Of a DNA stretch of 64,000 nucleotides, positions 29,198 through 38,235 are shown in pieces. Position numbers and translations under genes: made by a program. Every line of letters begins with the position of its first letter. Position 1 is the stretch's first letter. Source of the DNA: JASGKO01 sp049840595 (GTDB taxonomy: Bacteria; Verrucomicrobiota; Verrucomicrobiia; Chthoniobacterales; Chthoniobacteraceae); the NCBI GenBank assembly GCA_049840595.1, contig JASGKO010000017.1:1-64000 (forward strand). Direction: 5' to 3'. The notes beneath the pieces were generated by a model. That model was not told where the DNA came from. It was given only the letters and a program-made list of their open reading frames with translations, and ran no database searches.

Positions 29198-30154
29198 TTA
29201 CTTGCGCCCTTCGATCAGTTCGGGATTTTCGATGAGGTGCCGCACGGTCGCGCGGATGCCTTCCTCGATGGAGATGCGCGCCGTCCAGCCGAGCGACTTC
29301 ATGCGCGCGGTGTCGAGTTGCACAAAGGGGCTGTCACCCAGCCAGCCGCGTTCGCCGCCGGTGGTGACCAGTTTCACGTCCTTGAGCCCGAGCTCCGAAG
29401 TCACGATCGCCGCGAGATCGAGCACGTTCATGAAATCGTCGTGGCCGAGATTGAAGACGCCTTTGTTGCCCTCGTAGCGGTCGAGCGCGGTGAAGACGCC
29501 GGCGACACCGTCGCGCACGTCGAGGTAGGATTTACGCTGCTTGCCGTCGCCCAGCACTTCGAGTTCCTGCGGGTTGGCGCGCAGCTTCTTCATGAAGTCA
29601 TAAACCACGCCGTGGCTGTAGCGCGGCCCGATCCAGCTCACGAAACGGAAGGTCACCGAGCGAATGCCGAAATACTCCGCATAGGCCTGGATCATCGCCT
29701 CACCCGCCAGCTTGCTGGCCCCGTAGAGCGAGGTCTGCACCAGCGGGCAATCTTCCGGCGTCGGGAAAATCTCCGGCTCGCCATACACGGTCGCACTGCT
29801 CGCGAAGGCGAGGGTTTTCACGCCGTTCTCGCGCATCGCATCCAGCACGTTCCAGGTCGCGATCGTGTTTTGCTCGAGGTCGATGCGCGTTTTGTGCGTG
29901 CCGCCGCGCACGTCGGCATTCGCCTGGAAATGGAACACCGTGTCGCAGCCTTCCATCGCCGCTTTGAGCGCGTCTTTGTCCAATACATCCGCCTTCACCA
30001 GTCGGAATTTTGGATTCGCCAGATGTGCGCCGACGTTGGTTTCAAAGCCGGTGCACAGGTTGTCGTACACGGTCACGTCCGCCCCGCGTTCGATGAGATG
30101 ATCGACGATATGGCTGCCGATGAAACCGGCGCCGCCAGTGACGAGCGCCTTCAT
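29198..30154 (-). CDS. NAD-dependent sugar epimerase/dehydratase
   Basis: A 318-aa extended SDR like UDP-glucose/GDP-sugar 4-epimerases. It has GGAGFIGSHIVDHLIERG at the N-terminus, VYDNLCTG, the active-site SSATVYGEPE, YGASK (YxxxK), FRFVSWIGPRYSHGVV and FNLGHDDF. It opens between the fusion gene (three bases away) and gmhA (ATGA overlap), so it belongs to the heptose operon. It may modify the GDP-heptose or another nucleotide sugar of the surface glycan; the substrate is not readable from sequence. Confidence 0.85.
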   Translation of the reverse strand: MKALVTGGAGFIGSHIVDHLIERGADVTVYDNLCTGFETNVGAHLANPKFRLVKADVLDKDALKAAMEGCDTVFHFQANADVRGGTHKTRIDLEQNTIATWNVLDAMRENGVKTLAFASSATVYGEPEIFPTPEDCPLVQTSLYGASKLAGEAMIQAYAEYFGIRSVTFRFVSWIGPRYSHGVVYDFMKKLRANPQELEVLGDGKQRKSYLDVRDGVAGVFTALDRYEGNKGVFNLGHDDFMNVLDLAAIVTSELGLKDVKLVTTGGERGWLGDSPFVQLDTARMKSLGWTARISIEEGIRATVRHLIENPELIEGRK

Positions 30155-30741
30155 TGCGCAGCCCCTTCCTGCGAGTGGATGTAGTCGCGCATGTATTCCA
30201 CCAGCATGTGGTTGAGGATGAGATGCGCATCCTCGATCGTGCCGTAATCGGTGCCTTCGAGGTGCAGGACGATATCGGAGATTTCCTTGAGCTTGCCGCC
30301 CTTGAAGCCGAGCAGCGAAATGGTCTTTACGCCCTTGTCCTTCGCGAATTGCACGGCCTTCACCACGTTCGGCGAGTTGCCGCTGGCGGAGATGGAAATC
30401 ACCAGATCGCCCGGGCGGATGATGGTGCGGAGCTGCTCGACGAAGACCTCTTCGTAGCCGAAGTCATTCGCGATCGCGGAGAACCACGCCATGTTGTCGG
30501 TAAGGCTCACCACGCGCAACCGGCGATGCGCCGGCGAGAGCGTGCCCTTGCTCAAATCGCAGGACATGTGCGAGGCGGTCGAGGCGCTGCCGCCGTTGCC
30601 GACCACGTAGATATTCGCGTCGTCCTTGTAGGCGCGCACGAGTTCCGCCGCAATGGTTTCGAGCACGGCCGGCTCCATTTGCGCCAGGAGGGTTTGCAGC
30701 CGCTGGAGGTATTCGGCCGCGTGTGAGGAGAAGGTTTTCAT
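30151..30741 (-). CDS. gmhA: Phosphoheptose isomerase (SIS domain)
   Basis: GmhA converts sedoheptulose-7-phosphate to D-glycero-D-manno-heptose-7-phosphate. The 196-aa SIS protein shows VVGNGGSASTASHMSCDLSKG, SLTDNMAWFSAIANDFGYE, ISISASGNSPNVV and HLILNHMLVEY, all usual for the family. It lies between hddA (six bases upstream) and the epimerase (overlapping), consistent with one operon. Confidence 0.92.
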   Translation of the reverse strand: MKTFSSHAAEYLQRLQTLLAQMEPAVLETIAAELVRAYKDDANIYVVGNGGSASTASHMSCDLSKGTLSPAHRRLRVVSLTDNMAWFSAIANDFGYEEVFVEQLRTIIRPGDLVISISASGNSPNVVKAVQFAKDKGVKTISLLGFKGGKLKEISDIVLHLEGTDYGTIEDAHLILNHMLVEYMRDYIHSQEGAAQ

Positions 30742-30747
30742 AAAGGT

Positions 30748-31734
30748 TTAGTCTTCGACAAAAATGATGCGGGTTCCCTGGGAATCAAAGGCGAATGGCA
30801 CGGAGCGCAAGTCGGGAAGCGCCGCCTTGAGCGCTTCCTGCTTGTCCTCGTGGCAGTAGAACAGGAAGAAGCCCCCGCCCCCCGCGCCGAGCAGCTTGCC
30901 GCCCAGCGCCCCGGCCGAACGGGCCGCGGCATAAATCGCGTCGAACTGCGGTGAAGTGATGCCCGAGGCCAGCTCGCGCTTGAGCTGCCAGCCCGCGTCG
31001 AGCAGGTGACCCATTGCGTCGAGATCGCCTGCCGCCAGTGCGTGGCGCAGCGTGTCGGCCTGGTCGCGCATCGTCACCAGCGCGGAAAATTTGCGTTCGT
31101 CGCTCACCGTGTTCGCCTTCTGCTCGGACAGGATCGAGGACGCCTTGCGGGTGACGCCGGTGTAGAACATGCACAGCCGGGACGCGAGGGTCTTCTTCGC
31201 GCCGCGCGGCATGATCACGGGCTCCACATCCACCGAGCCGTCGGCATTGAAGCGGATGTAATTGAGCCCGCCATAAGCCGCCGCATACTGGTCCTGCTTG
31301 CCGATCGGCTCCAGCAGCTTTTCAATCTCCACCTCGCACGCTCCGGCCCCGCAGGTTTCCTTCGACGGCAGTTTCCCCTGCAACGCCAGCAGCGCATGAA
31401 TCAAGCCCACGCTGAAAGCGCTGGAGCTCCCCAACCCGCTGCCCGAGGACGGAATATCCGCAAAGCTCGTAACCTCGATAAAATCCTTCAGCTCCGTCCA
31501 GCGAATGCACTCGCGAATGAGTGGGTGCTTGATCTCCTCCACCGAGTCCGCGATCTCGGACGCGGAGTATTTGAGCAGAAACTTGTTCTCGAAATACCGG
31601 TGGATCGCGAGATAGACGAACTTGTCGATCGAAGTGCTGAGCACGGCGCCATAGCCGGCCTTTTCGTAGAAAGCGGCGAGGTCCGTGCCGCCCCCACAGA
31701 AGCTGATGCGAAGGGGAGTCTTGGTGATGATCAT
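30748..31734 (-). CDS. hddA: D-glycero-D-manno-heptose 7-phosphate kinase (GHMP family)
   Basis: A 328-aa GHMP kinase. The N-terminus TPLRISFCGGGTDLAAFYE is typical of HddA/FKP-like kinases. The ATP-binding motif SSGSGLGSSSAFSVG is intact, and the C-terminal GGKLLGAGGGGFFLFYC is the third GHMP motif. It phosphorylates heptose-7-phosphate at C1 to the alpha-1,7-bisphosphate used by the GmhB domain. Coupled to the preceding GT gene by overlapping ATGA. Confidence 0.9.
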   Translation of the reverse strand: MIITKTPLRISFCGGGTDLAAFYEKAGYGAVLSTSIDKFVYLAIHRYFENKFLLKYSASEIADSVEEIKHPLIRECIRWTELKDFIEVTSFADIPSSGSGLGSSSAFSVGLIHALLALQGKLPSKETCGAGACEVEIEKLLEPIGKQDQYAAAYGGLNYIRFNADGSVDVEPVIMPRGAKKTLASRLCMFYTGVTRKASSILSEQKANTVSDERKFSALVTMRDQADTLRHALAAGDLDAMGHLLDAGWQLKRELASGITSPQFDAIYAAARSAGALGGKLLGAGGGGFFLFYCHEDKQEALKAALPDLRSVPFAFDSQGTRIIFVED

Positions 31735-32876
31735 GACGCGGAAGATTGGCGAAGCAGGGGCATGATGACCTCCATGCGTTCGCGGGTAAGTTTGTCGAAA
31801 TTGAAGTCCGCCGCCCGGCGCAGCCCTTTGGCAATCATGTCGGTGCGGGCCGTCTCGTTGGTCAGCGCATCCTGCAGGGCGGAGGTCGCGGCGGCTTCGT
31901 TGCTGAAATCCACCACCCAGGCCGCGCCTTGCGTGACCTCACGCATGACGGGAATATCGTTCACCACGCACGGGGTGCCGCAGGCCATCGCCTCGGCCAC
32001 GCTGCGGCCAAAGGTTTCCTCGCGGCTCGGCATTACATGGAGCCGGGCATGGCGCAGGAGCGGGGTGATCCATTCATCGGCCACCCAACCCGGAAAAATC
32101 ACCTGCTCGCCCACGCCCAGTTGCGTGGCGAGTTCCTTCGTCTTCGCCTTCTGCCCGTCCCAGTCGCCGCCGACGAACACGATCGGATATTTCTCGCGCA
32201 AGCTGGCGGGCAGCTTTGCATAGGCGCGCACGAACAGATCGGGCTGCTTGTAGGGATAGAGATTCGACAGCCACACGATATAATCGCGCGGAATCTTCAA
32301 CGCGGCGATCAGCTCGTCCTTCTCCTCGGGACGGCATCCCGGCTGGAACGCGGCGTGGTCGATGCCCTCGTAGCTCTGGATGAGCTTCGACTTCACATGC
32401 GGAGCCGCGCCCAAAATTTGCGAGACGGCGAACTGGGAATTGGTGATCACCAGCTTCGCCCGGCGCAACCCGTTTTCAACGGCCCAACGGCGGTAAAAAC
32501 TGCGCAGCGAGTCCATCTGGTTCGAGCGATCCAGATGGTGCAAGGTGAGCAGATGCATCACGGTGGGAATCGACTGCACGAACGGTACGAAGCCGATGGT
32601 AAAGAGCAGGTCCGCGCCCAGCCGCTTCGCATGCGGGGAAACCTTGAAGTGGTCCGCCGCGAGTCGCGCCTTGAGCTGATTGTTCCCCCGGTAATCACGC
32701 ACCAGGGTGAGTCGCGGGTGCTCCAGATCGAACTGGTGCTCCGGGCCGAGGAAAACGATCCATTTCAACGATTCATCATCGCGCAAGGAGCGCGCGACAA
32801 ACTCGCGGAACAGGGAATTCAGCCCCGTCAGCTTTAGGGGATTCTCGCAAAGTAAACTAAGGGCAAACGTGGCCAT
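31731..32876 (-). CDS. Family 4 glycosyltransferase
   Basis: A 381-aa GT-B enzyme from ATG 32876. The C-terminal donor-binding domain carries YIVWLSNLYPYKQPDLFVRA, IVFVGGDWDG, VIFPGWVADEWITPLL and the EX7E motif in MPSREETFGRSVAEAMACG, followed by TPCVVNDIPVMREV. It probably adds a sugar to the growing surface polysaccharide or LPS core at the cytoplasmic face. It precedes hddA by overlap, so a heptose donor is plausible but unproven. Confidence 0.9.
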   Translation of the reverse strand: MATFALSLLCENPLKLTGLNSLFREFVARSLRDDESLKWIVFLGPEHQFDLEHPRLTLVRDYRGNNQLKARLAADHFKVSPHAKRLGADLLFTIGFVPFVQSIPTVMHLLTLHHLDRSNQMDSLRSFYRRWAVENGLRRAKLVITNSQFAVSQILGAAPHVKSKLIQSYEGIDHAAFQPGCRPEEKDELIAALKIPRDYIVWLSNLYPYKQPDLFVRAYAKLPASLREKYPIVFVGGDWDGQKAKTKELATQLGVGEQVIFPGWVADEWITPLLRHARLHVMPSREETFGRSVAEAMACGTPCVVNDIPVMREVTQGAAWVVDFSNEAAATSALQDALTNETARTDMIAKGLRRAADFNFDKLTRERMEVIMPLLRQSSAS

Positions 32877-32951
32877 CGAAGGAAAAAAAGGGTTTATCTT
32901 GCTAGCCCTCGCATGAGAGAGCGTCAAGGGAGAGCGCGTTACGATTGGGCA

Positions 32952-34028
32952 TCATAGGCAGGAAGGGACGGCGGGATCGCCATCCAGTTGCGTTGCGGGA
33001 GCCAGCTTTTCCACCGGCCACCGGGCCAGCCATTCCCGGCAACGTGCTTCCACGGTTTCGACCGGCCAGGCCTTCATGCAGGCCATGGGGTTCTCCTGGT
33101 TCAGGCAATGCTCCACCGAATGATTCTCGGAGTCACAGGGCAGGCACGGCAGCGAGGTCTCCCGCAGGATCAAATTCCGCTCCGGATACCAGATCGGGTC
33201 CCAGACTTGATGCGACGGTCCGTTGATCACCACCACCGGACAGCCGAGGGCCACCGCCAGATTCATCGGCCCGGAGTTGTTGCCCACCAACAGGTTAGCC
33301 GTCGCCAGCAGTTGCAAAAACGATTCCAGCGAAGTCGGCTTCACCCGCTGCACCTCTGTCTTCAACTCCTTCTCCTCCGGCCAGTCCTGGGTCACCCAGA
33401 TGACTTCGTGATCTGCGGAGAGCCGGTTGGCCAGCGCGACAAACCGCTCGGGAAACCACCGCTTGTACGCAAGGCTGGCTCCCGCATGGATAATTACCCG
33501 CCCCTCAACCCGGCGAATCGGGCCACTGAGGTGCTCCAGATTGGGCGGCGGCACTTCCTCCGGCCAGTTCTTGATCCCATACGCTTCGCAGAGTTTTGCG
33601 GCCAGCAGCCAGTTCACTTTTCCGGCAGGCGTATTCGGGGGGATGGTCATTTCGTGAGTCAAAGCCCCCTTCACTTTGATGTAGGACCGCATCTCCCCCA
33701 CCCGCACTTTTCCTCCCAACAACAGGGCGAGCAAAAAGGCGACGTTCCCCTGGTCGTTGGCCACAAAAGTCGCATCCGCATGAACCCGCCGGGCCTTTTG
33801 CAGATAGGGCAGCATTTTCCAAGGACGCTTCCAGGCCTTGTTGAACTCGGCGGTGGGAATCGCCACGATCTGCTCGGCTGGCAAATCCGCCGCATAGAGC
33901 GCGGCCGCCACTGGACTGGTGAACACCGTTATTTTCCAATCCGGCACCAGCTTGCGCAGCGTCTGCACGATAGGTAAAAATATTACGTTGTCACCGAGCT
34001 GGTTGACTTTGAGGATCAGCAGATTCAC
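32952..34028 (-). CDS. Family 9 glycosyltransferase (heptosyltransferase-like)
   Basis: A 358-aa GT9 protein. It opens MNLLILKVNQLGDNVIFLPIV, has the central HAGASLAYKRWFPERF and the donor-binding VGNNSGPMNLAVALGCPVV. A C-terminal cysteine set (SLPCLPCDSENHSVEHC) also occurs in many heptosyltransferase-like proteins of this kind. It likely transfers a heptose to lipid A-core or another surface glycan, fitting the heptose genes just downstream. It starts divergently from the tandem GT4 gene across a 134-base intergenic region. Confidence 0.88.
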   Translation of the reverse strand: MNLLILKVNQLGDNVIFLPIVQTLRKLVPDWKITVFTSPVAAALYAADLPAEQIVAIPTAEFNKAWKRPWKMLPYLQKARRVHADATFVANDQGNVAFLLALLLGGKVRVGEMRSYIKVKGALTHEMTIPPNTPAGKVNWLLAAKLCEAYGIKNWPEEVPPPNLEHLSGPIRRVEGRVIIHAGASLAYKRWFPERFVALANRLSADHEVIWVTQDWPEEKELKTEVQRVKPTSLESFLQLLATANLLVGNNSGPMNLAVALGCPVVVINGPSHQVWDPIWYPERNLILRETSLPCLPCDSENHSVEHCLNQENPMACMKAWPVETVEARCREWLARWPVEKLAPATQLDGDPAVPSCL

Positions 34029-34162
34029 TGGGAATTAGAAAAGGATCGTTTCACCACTATCTGCGGCAACCCGCTCTTGGAAAGCAAAATAACCCGTCTT
34101 TTCTCTGTAACGAGAAAGACGCTTGGATTCTTTACCCAATCCGTCATCTTGGCAGTTCCGCC

Positions 34163-36538
34163 ATGCCAGTCTCACCTAATCCAGCCAGCTTTGAGAAACC
34201 TTCGCTGCTGATCGTTAGCCATACCTATCTTGCGACCGAAAATCGGAAGAAAATCGCGGCGATGGCGGAGCATTTCGAAGTGACCTGCGCTGCCCCCGGT
34301 GAAATTAAGACCCCTCTGGGCAAACTGGGGAACGAGCATCATGGGCAAGACCCGCGCTATACCATGCACTTCATGGAAACGGTGGGGGACCCCATCCACA
34401 CCACCCGCTACTTTCTCAAAGGGCTGAAGGACATTATGCGCCAGAAGCGTTTCGACGTGGTGCTGGCCGAGGTCGAGCCGTGGTCCTACCTGCGCTGGCA
34501 GGCCTGGTGGCTGAAGCGCCGCTTTCTGCCGGAGGCGCTCTTTGGCGAGTTCACCTGGGAAAATATCGAGCGCAGCGGGATGAAAGGGCGCATCGTGAGC
34601 CTTTTTTACCAGGCCGCGGCCGCCACGAATGACTTTCTGATCGCCGGTAATGGGGAAGCCTCCGCCATTTTCCAAAAGTACGGGATGCAGCCCCGCTCGA
34701 TCCTGGTCGCCCCCCAGTTGGGGGTGGATGAGACGTCCTTTACGGAAACCAGCACCGCTTTGAAAGAAAAGCTGCGGGCAGAAACCGGCCTGCCCAAGGA
34801 AGCGTTTCTCATCGGATTTTGCGGACGATTTGAAGCCTACAAGGGCTTGCTTGATCTCATTGCCGCGGCGGAGCTCGTCCGCGCGCAAAAGCCGGAGCAG
34901 GATGTGCATCTGGTCTTCCTCGGCAACGGGCCCTTGCGCCCGGAAATCGAGCAGGCCAGCCGGGAAAAGCCGTGGATTCACCTGCTCCCACCCCGTCCCC
35001 ACTCCGAAATTGCGACCTACCTGCAATCCCTCGACCTGCTCGCCCTGCCCAGCCGGGAGATTCACGATGCCGATAACTGCTGGAAGGAACAATTCGGCCA
35101 CGTGCTCATCGAGGCCATGTCCTGCGGCGTGCCGGTGGTCGGCTCAGATAGCGGCGCGATTCCCGAGGTCATCGGCGATTCCCGGATGATCCATCGGGAA
35201 GGAAATCCGGATAGCCTCGCCGAGTGCCTGCTCTCGTTGCTCAAAAACCCTGGCCTCCTGGCCGAAGTCACCGCCGGTCTGCGCGCCCGGGTGCTGGAGC
35301 ATTATACGAACTCCCAACTGGCGGCCAAGTGGAGCCGCTTCATGCAGCACCGCGTTCAGGCCGAGAAAAAATCAATTCTCTGGGTGGACCCTCATTTTTC
35401 CCTGAAGAGCCCCTCGATGAAGCACCTCATCTATTCCATCCCCAAGCTGCTTGAGGCGGGATGGGATCTGCGCGCCTGGTGCCTGGAGGCCGATGCGGAG
35501 ATTGCCGGGGTTTCCATTACGAAGCTCAAGCGCCTGCGGATTCCGGAACCGCTGATGTTGTTCTGGTTCTTTTTCGTCTCCCACTTTCACGGAGCAATCC
35601 ATCGCCTGCTCAAGGGACGCAAACCCGCCACCATTTCCCACACGAATGGCGGCCTGTATCTCTGGGCCGAAATTGTCAGCTTCCACTTCTTCAACAAGCT
35701 GTGGCTGCGACGCCAGATGGAATTGGGCTTTGCCAACTGGAAGGAATTTGCCTCGTTCTGCCTGCACTTTTCCGGGCGGTTTTTCGACTATTGCCAGTTG
35801 CACCATTCACGATGCCGACTCCTGCTCCCTGTCTCGGACTCGATCGGAGAAGCCTTGCAGGATGACTGCAACCACCGAATCAAGAGCATCGTCTTGCCCA
35901 ATGCCTACGATGAAGCCCGCTTCCATCCCGGCGTGCGCCACGAATGGCGGGCTCCGATGCGACAGAAACTCGGTTTTTCGGATGATCAAGTCGTCTTCAC
36001 CTTCACCAGCCAGGGACATTACCGCCGAAAAGGCTTCTGGCTGGCTGCGGAGGCCCTGCACTTGATCCGACAGAACCCGACCCGGCGCACCATTCGGTTC
36101 CTGGTGATTGGAGGAAAACCCGAAACCCTCGCCACCTTGCAGGCGGAACTCGACCAACGCTTTGCCGACTGGCGCGAGTGGATCGTCTTCGTGGGCTCGC
36201 AGCCGCAAGTGGAGCATTACCTGGCCGCAGCCGACGCCTTCCTCTTCCCCTCTTATTTTGAAGCGTTCTGCCTGGCGGAAATCGAAGCCTCCGCGCTCGG
36301 TCTCCCTTTGTTGCTCACCCCCCACCATGGCACCGAGATGATCTTGAAGCCGGGGGTGAATGGCCTGCTCCTCGATTACGACGCAGCCGCGATGGCGCGA
36401 ACGCTGGAGCTTTTCCTCAAGGAGGGGATGCCGCCTTTTGTCCCCGGAGGCGGTCGCGCCCTCACCCGGGGCCAGTATGCCGGGCAAATCTGCGATATCT
36501 ATCAGCGGTTCATCGCCGAACCGAGCGGCGACAGTTAG
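34163..36538 (+). CDS. Tandem double GT4 glycosyltransferase
   Basis: The 791-aa product contains two complete GT-B modules in a row. The first, residues about 12-395, has GFCGRFEAYKGLLDLIAAAE, LVFLGNGPLRPEIEQA, a CWKEQFGHVLIEAMSCGVPVV donor site and DSGAIPEVI. The second, about 410-785, has KSILWVDPHFSLKSPSMKHL, VFTFTSQGHYRRKGFW, VFVGSQPQVEHYLAAADAFL, FPSYFEAFCLAEIEASALG and TEMILKPGVNG. Both show the E-x7-E donor motif or close variants, so the protein may add two consecutive sugars. No frameshift is involved. Its stop codon overlaps that of the convergent ligase-like gene. Confidence 0.88.
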   Translation: MPVSPNPASFEKPSLLIVSHTYLATENRKKIAAMAEHFEVTCAAPGEIKTPLGKLGNEHHGQDPRYTMHFMETVGDPIHTTRYFLKGLKDIMRQKRFDVVLAEVEPWSYLRWQAWWLKRRFLPEALFGEFTWENIERSGMKGRIVSLFYQAAAATNDFLIAGNGEASAIFQKYGMQPRSILVAPQLGVDETSFTETSTALKEKLRAETGLPKEAFLIGFCGRFEAYKGLLDLIAAAELVRAQKPEQDVHLVFLGNGPLRPEIEQASREKPWIHLLPPRPHSEIATYLQSLDLLALPSREIHDADNCWKEQFGHVLIEAMSCGVPVVGSDSGAIPEVIGDSRMIHREGNPDSLAECLLSLLKNPGLLAEVTAGLRARVLEHYTNSQLAAKWSRFMQHRVQAEKKSILWVDPHFSLKSPSMKHLIYSIPKLLEAGWDLRAWCLEADAEIAGVSITKLKRLRIPEPLMLFWFFFVSHFHGAIHRLLKGRKPATISHTNGGLYLWAEIVSFHFFNKLWLRRQMELGFANWKEFASFCLHFSGRFFDYCQLHHSRCRLLLPVSDSIGEALQDDCNHRIKSIVLPNAYDEARFHPGVRHEWRAPMRQKLGFSDDQVVFTFTSQGHYRRKGFWLAAEALHLIRQNPTRRTIRFLVIGGKPETLATLQAELDQRFADWREWIVFVGSQPQVEHYLAAADAFLFPSYFEAFCLAEIEASALGLPLLLTPHHGTEMILKPGVNGLLLDYDAAAMARTLELFLKEGMPPFVPGGGRALTRGQYAGQICDIYQRFIAEPSGDS

Positions 36539-38088
36539 GCCACCGGTTTGACTATCGTCGGTCGTTTCGTCCGCCGACGACGCAGGGCTGGAGGCTGCTT
36601 TTGAACCACCTCCAACGGCGGATTTTCATCCTCCGTTTTCTTCAAGAGAAGCATCGCCAGCGATCCGGCGAAAAGCCAGAAGTAGAGATTATCCGGAAAG
36701 GCGACCATAAAACCGGCCCCGGCCAGTACCGGCACGGCGATACAGCCATACATCAGGGCGATCATAATCATCAAAAGACTCCGCCGATCGCCCTGCGGCA
36801 TCCGCAAAAGACGGCCATGCGCAAAACTCAACGCCTTGTAACAAATGAAGATAATGATCCCCATCGGGATGAAGCCGATGTAAATGAGCATGCTGGAAAA
36901 CATGTCGTGGTTGTACACCAGTTCCGAGTTCAGTTCATTGGACGAAAGTCCAAAGGGGCTCCACATCGCGGTGCTGTGCGTGAGGTTGATATACCCCTTC
37001 AATCGTTCGGCATAAGTGCCCATCCGCAGCGCCTGCCAGGAGAAATCCGAATTGGCGTACTGCCCAAGGTCGATATCCCCGAGGTGGTCCAAAAGAAATG
37101 GCGATAACAGCACCAGCAGCACAAAGGCCCCAATCGTGACGCCATAGAAGATCTTGGTTCGGGTCTTGGTCTCGAAAAAATACAAGGCCGCGAGGCCAAT
37201 CATCCAGACCACGCTTCCCGCACGGGATAGCGAGCAAATACAAGCCGCTATAAAAAGCAGGAAAAGGAAGATGCATCTCACCTTCAGGGTGGCCGTTTGT
37301 GGCTGCCCCTCCTTGGCCCACATCGGCACGAGGGAGAGAATCGCCATCATGGCCGTCATACCAGCCAGCGACGTAGGCGAGTTGAGGGTGGAAAATGGCC
37401 GGGGGCGAACATCCAAAAGGATGTCGGCCGTCACTGTGAAGCCCGATTGCAGGTAGGCTATCTCGAAATCGTTGAGCCCAAAGATCTGCTGCCAGATGCC
37501 ATAGACGGCAACTGGAATGTAAACGATCACCGCGAACCGGAAGAGCTTGGTCAACTCGCCCGGCTTGCTGAAGGTATTGGTAATCACCGGCAGCATGAAG
37601 GCGTAACAAGTTCCGTTAATCGTTTCCTTGATCGCCTCCGCATTCACGCCCACATCACGCGCCGAGATGTAAAACCCCAACCCCACGGCCATGAACGCCG
37701 CAAAGATGGCCCCAACGTCCAGCCAGCTAAACCGCACCCGGTGAAAGGCATACCCGGTAAAAAGAGACAGAAACAACGCCCCCACCATCAACGGCGCAAT
37801 GATCAGCACCATAGTGATATCCGTCAGGCTGAAATCGCCGAACATGATCAGGCACCGTTTCACAAAATCCAGGTACCCGCTCACCAGAACCAGGGTATAC
37901 ACCCCGCTCTTGGGCGAGATGACGCACACCGAAAAGGCAAATACCGAAACCAGCATGCAGGAAGCAGCGATCAGATTGATGTTCGAATTGAACAAAACCT
38001 CCGCCACAATCACGGAAATGATGACGCCGACGATAGAAACGATCAGGCGGAGGAGTTTTTGACTATTTTCGAGATTACGCCAATCCAT
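36535..38088 (-). CDS. O-antigen ligase/polymerase-like membrane protein
   Basis: A 517-aa polytopic protein from ATG 38088 with about eleven to twelve hydrophobic helices. It has a long periplasmic loop (roughly residues 320-400, QYANSDFSWQALRMGTYAERL and SPFGLSSNELNSELVYNHD). Conserved RPFSTLNSPTSLAGM and a Pro/Arg-rich cytoplasmic tail (ALRRRRTKRPTIVKPVA) are notable. The NSPTSLAG and NHDMFSSML signatures are those of Wzy/WaaL (PF04932-type) proteins, which join O-antigen or EPS repeats. It could be polymerase or ligase; the genes around it do not decide. Confidence 0.82.
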   Translation of the reverse strand: MDWRNLENSQKLLRLIVSIVGVIISVIVAEVLFNSNINLIAASCMLVSVFAFSVCVISPKSGVYTLVLVSGYLDFVKRCLIMFGDFSLTDITMVLIIAPLMVGALFLSLFTGYAFHRVRFSWLDVGAIFAAFMAVGLGFYISARDVGVNAEAIKETINGTCYAFMLPVITNTFSKPGELTKLFRFAVIVYIPVAVYGIWQQIFGLNDFEIAYLQSGFTVTADILLDVRPRPFSTLNSPTSLAGMTAMMAILSLVPMWAKEGQPQTATLKVRCIFLFLLFIAACICSLSRAGSVVWMIGLAALYFFETKTRTKIFYGVTIGAFVLLVLLSPFLLDHLGDIDLGQYANSDFSWQALRMGTYAERLKGYINLTHSTAMWSPFGLSSNELNSELVYNHDMFSSMLIYIGFIPMGIIIFICYKALSFAHGRLLRMPQGDRRSLLMIMIALMYGCIAVPVLAGAGFMVAFPDNLYFWLFAGSLAMLLLKKTEDENPPLEVVQKQPPALRRRRTKRPTIVKPVA

Positions 38089-38235
38089 GCGGGGCGAAAC
38101 TCTCCTTGCGCGACGTGGCGGCGTCAAACGATTTGTCTGTGACAGAAGGGCGCGGATTCAACATCGCAGTGACATTCCCGTTTTGGCTTTGCCATTTGGG
38201 CCGCTTCCCTTTTTGCTTCTCCTGCGACCGCCACC

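Noticed and set aside
27935..30184. A 749-codon open frame on the plus strand
   Set aside because: It lies antisense to three well-supported genes (hddC-gmhB fusion, epimerase, start of gmhA). Its translation shows no family motif and has the composition of a GC-rich shadow frame.
36535..36538. Overlapping convergent stop codons
   Set aside because: A four-base overlap of two convergent genes is common in compact genomes and needs no special explanation.
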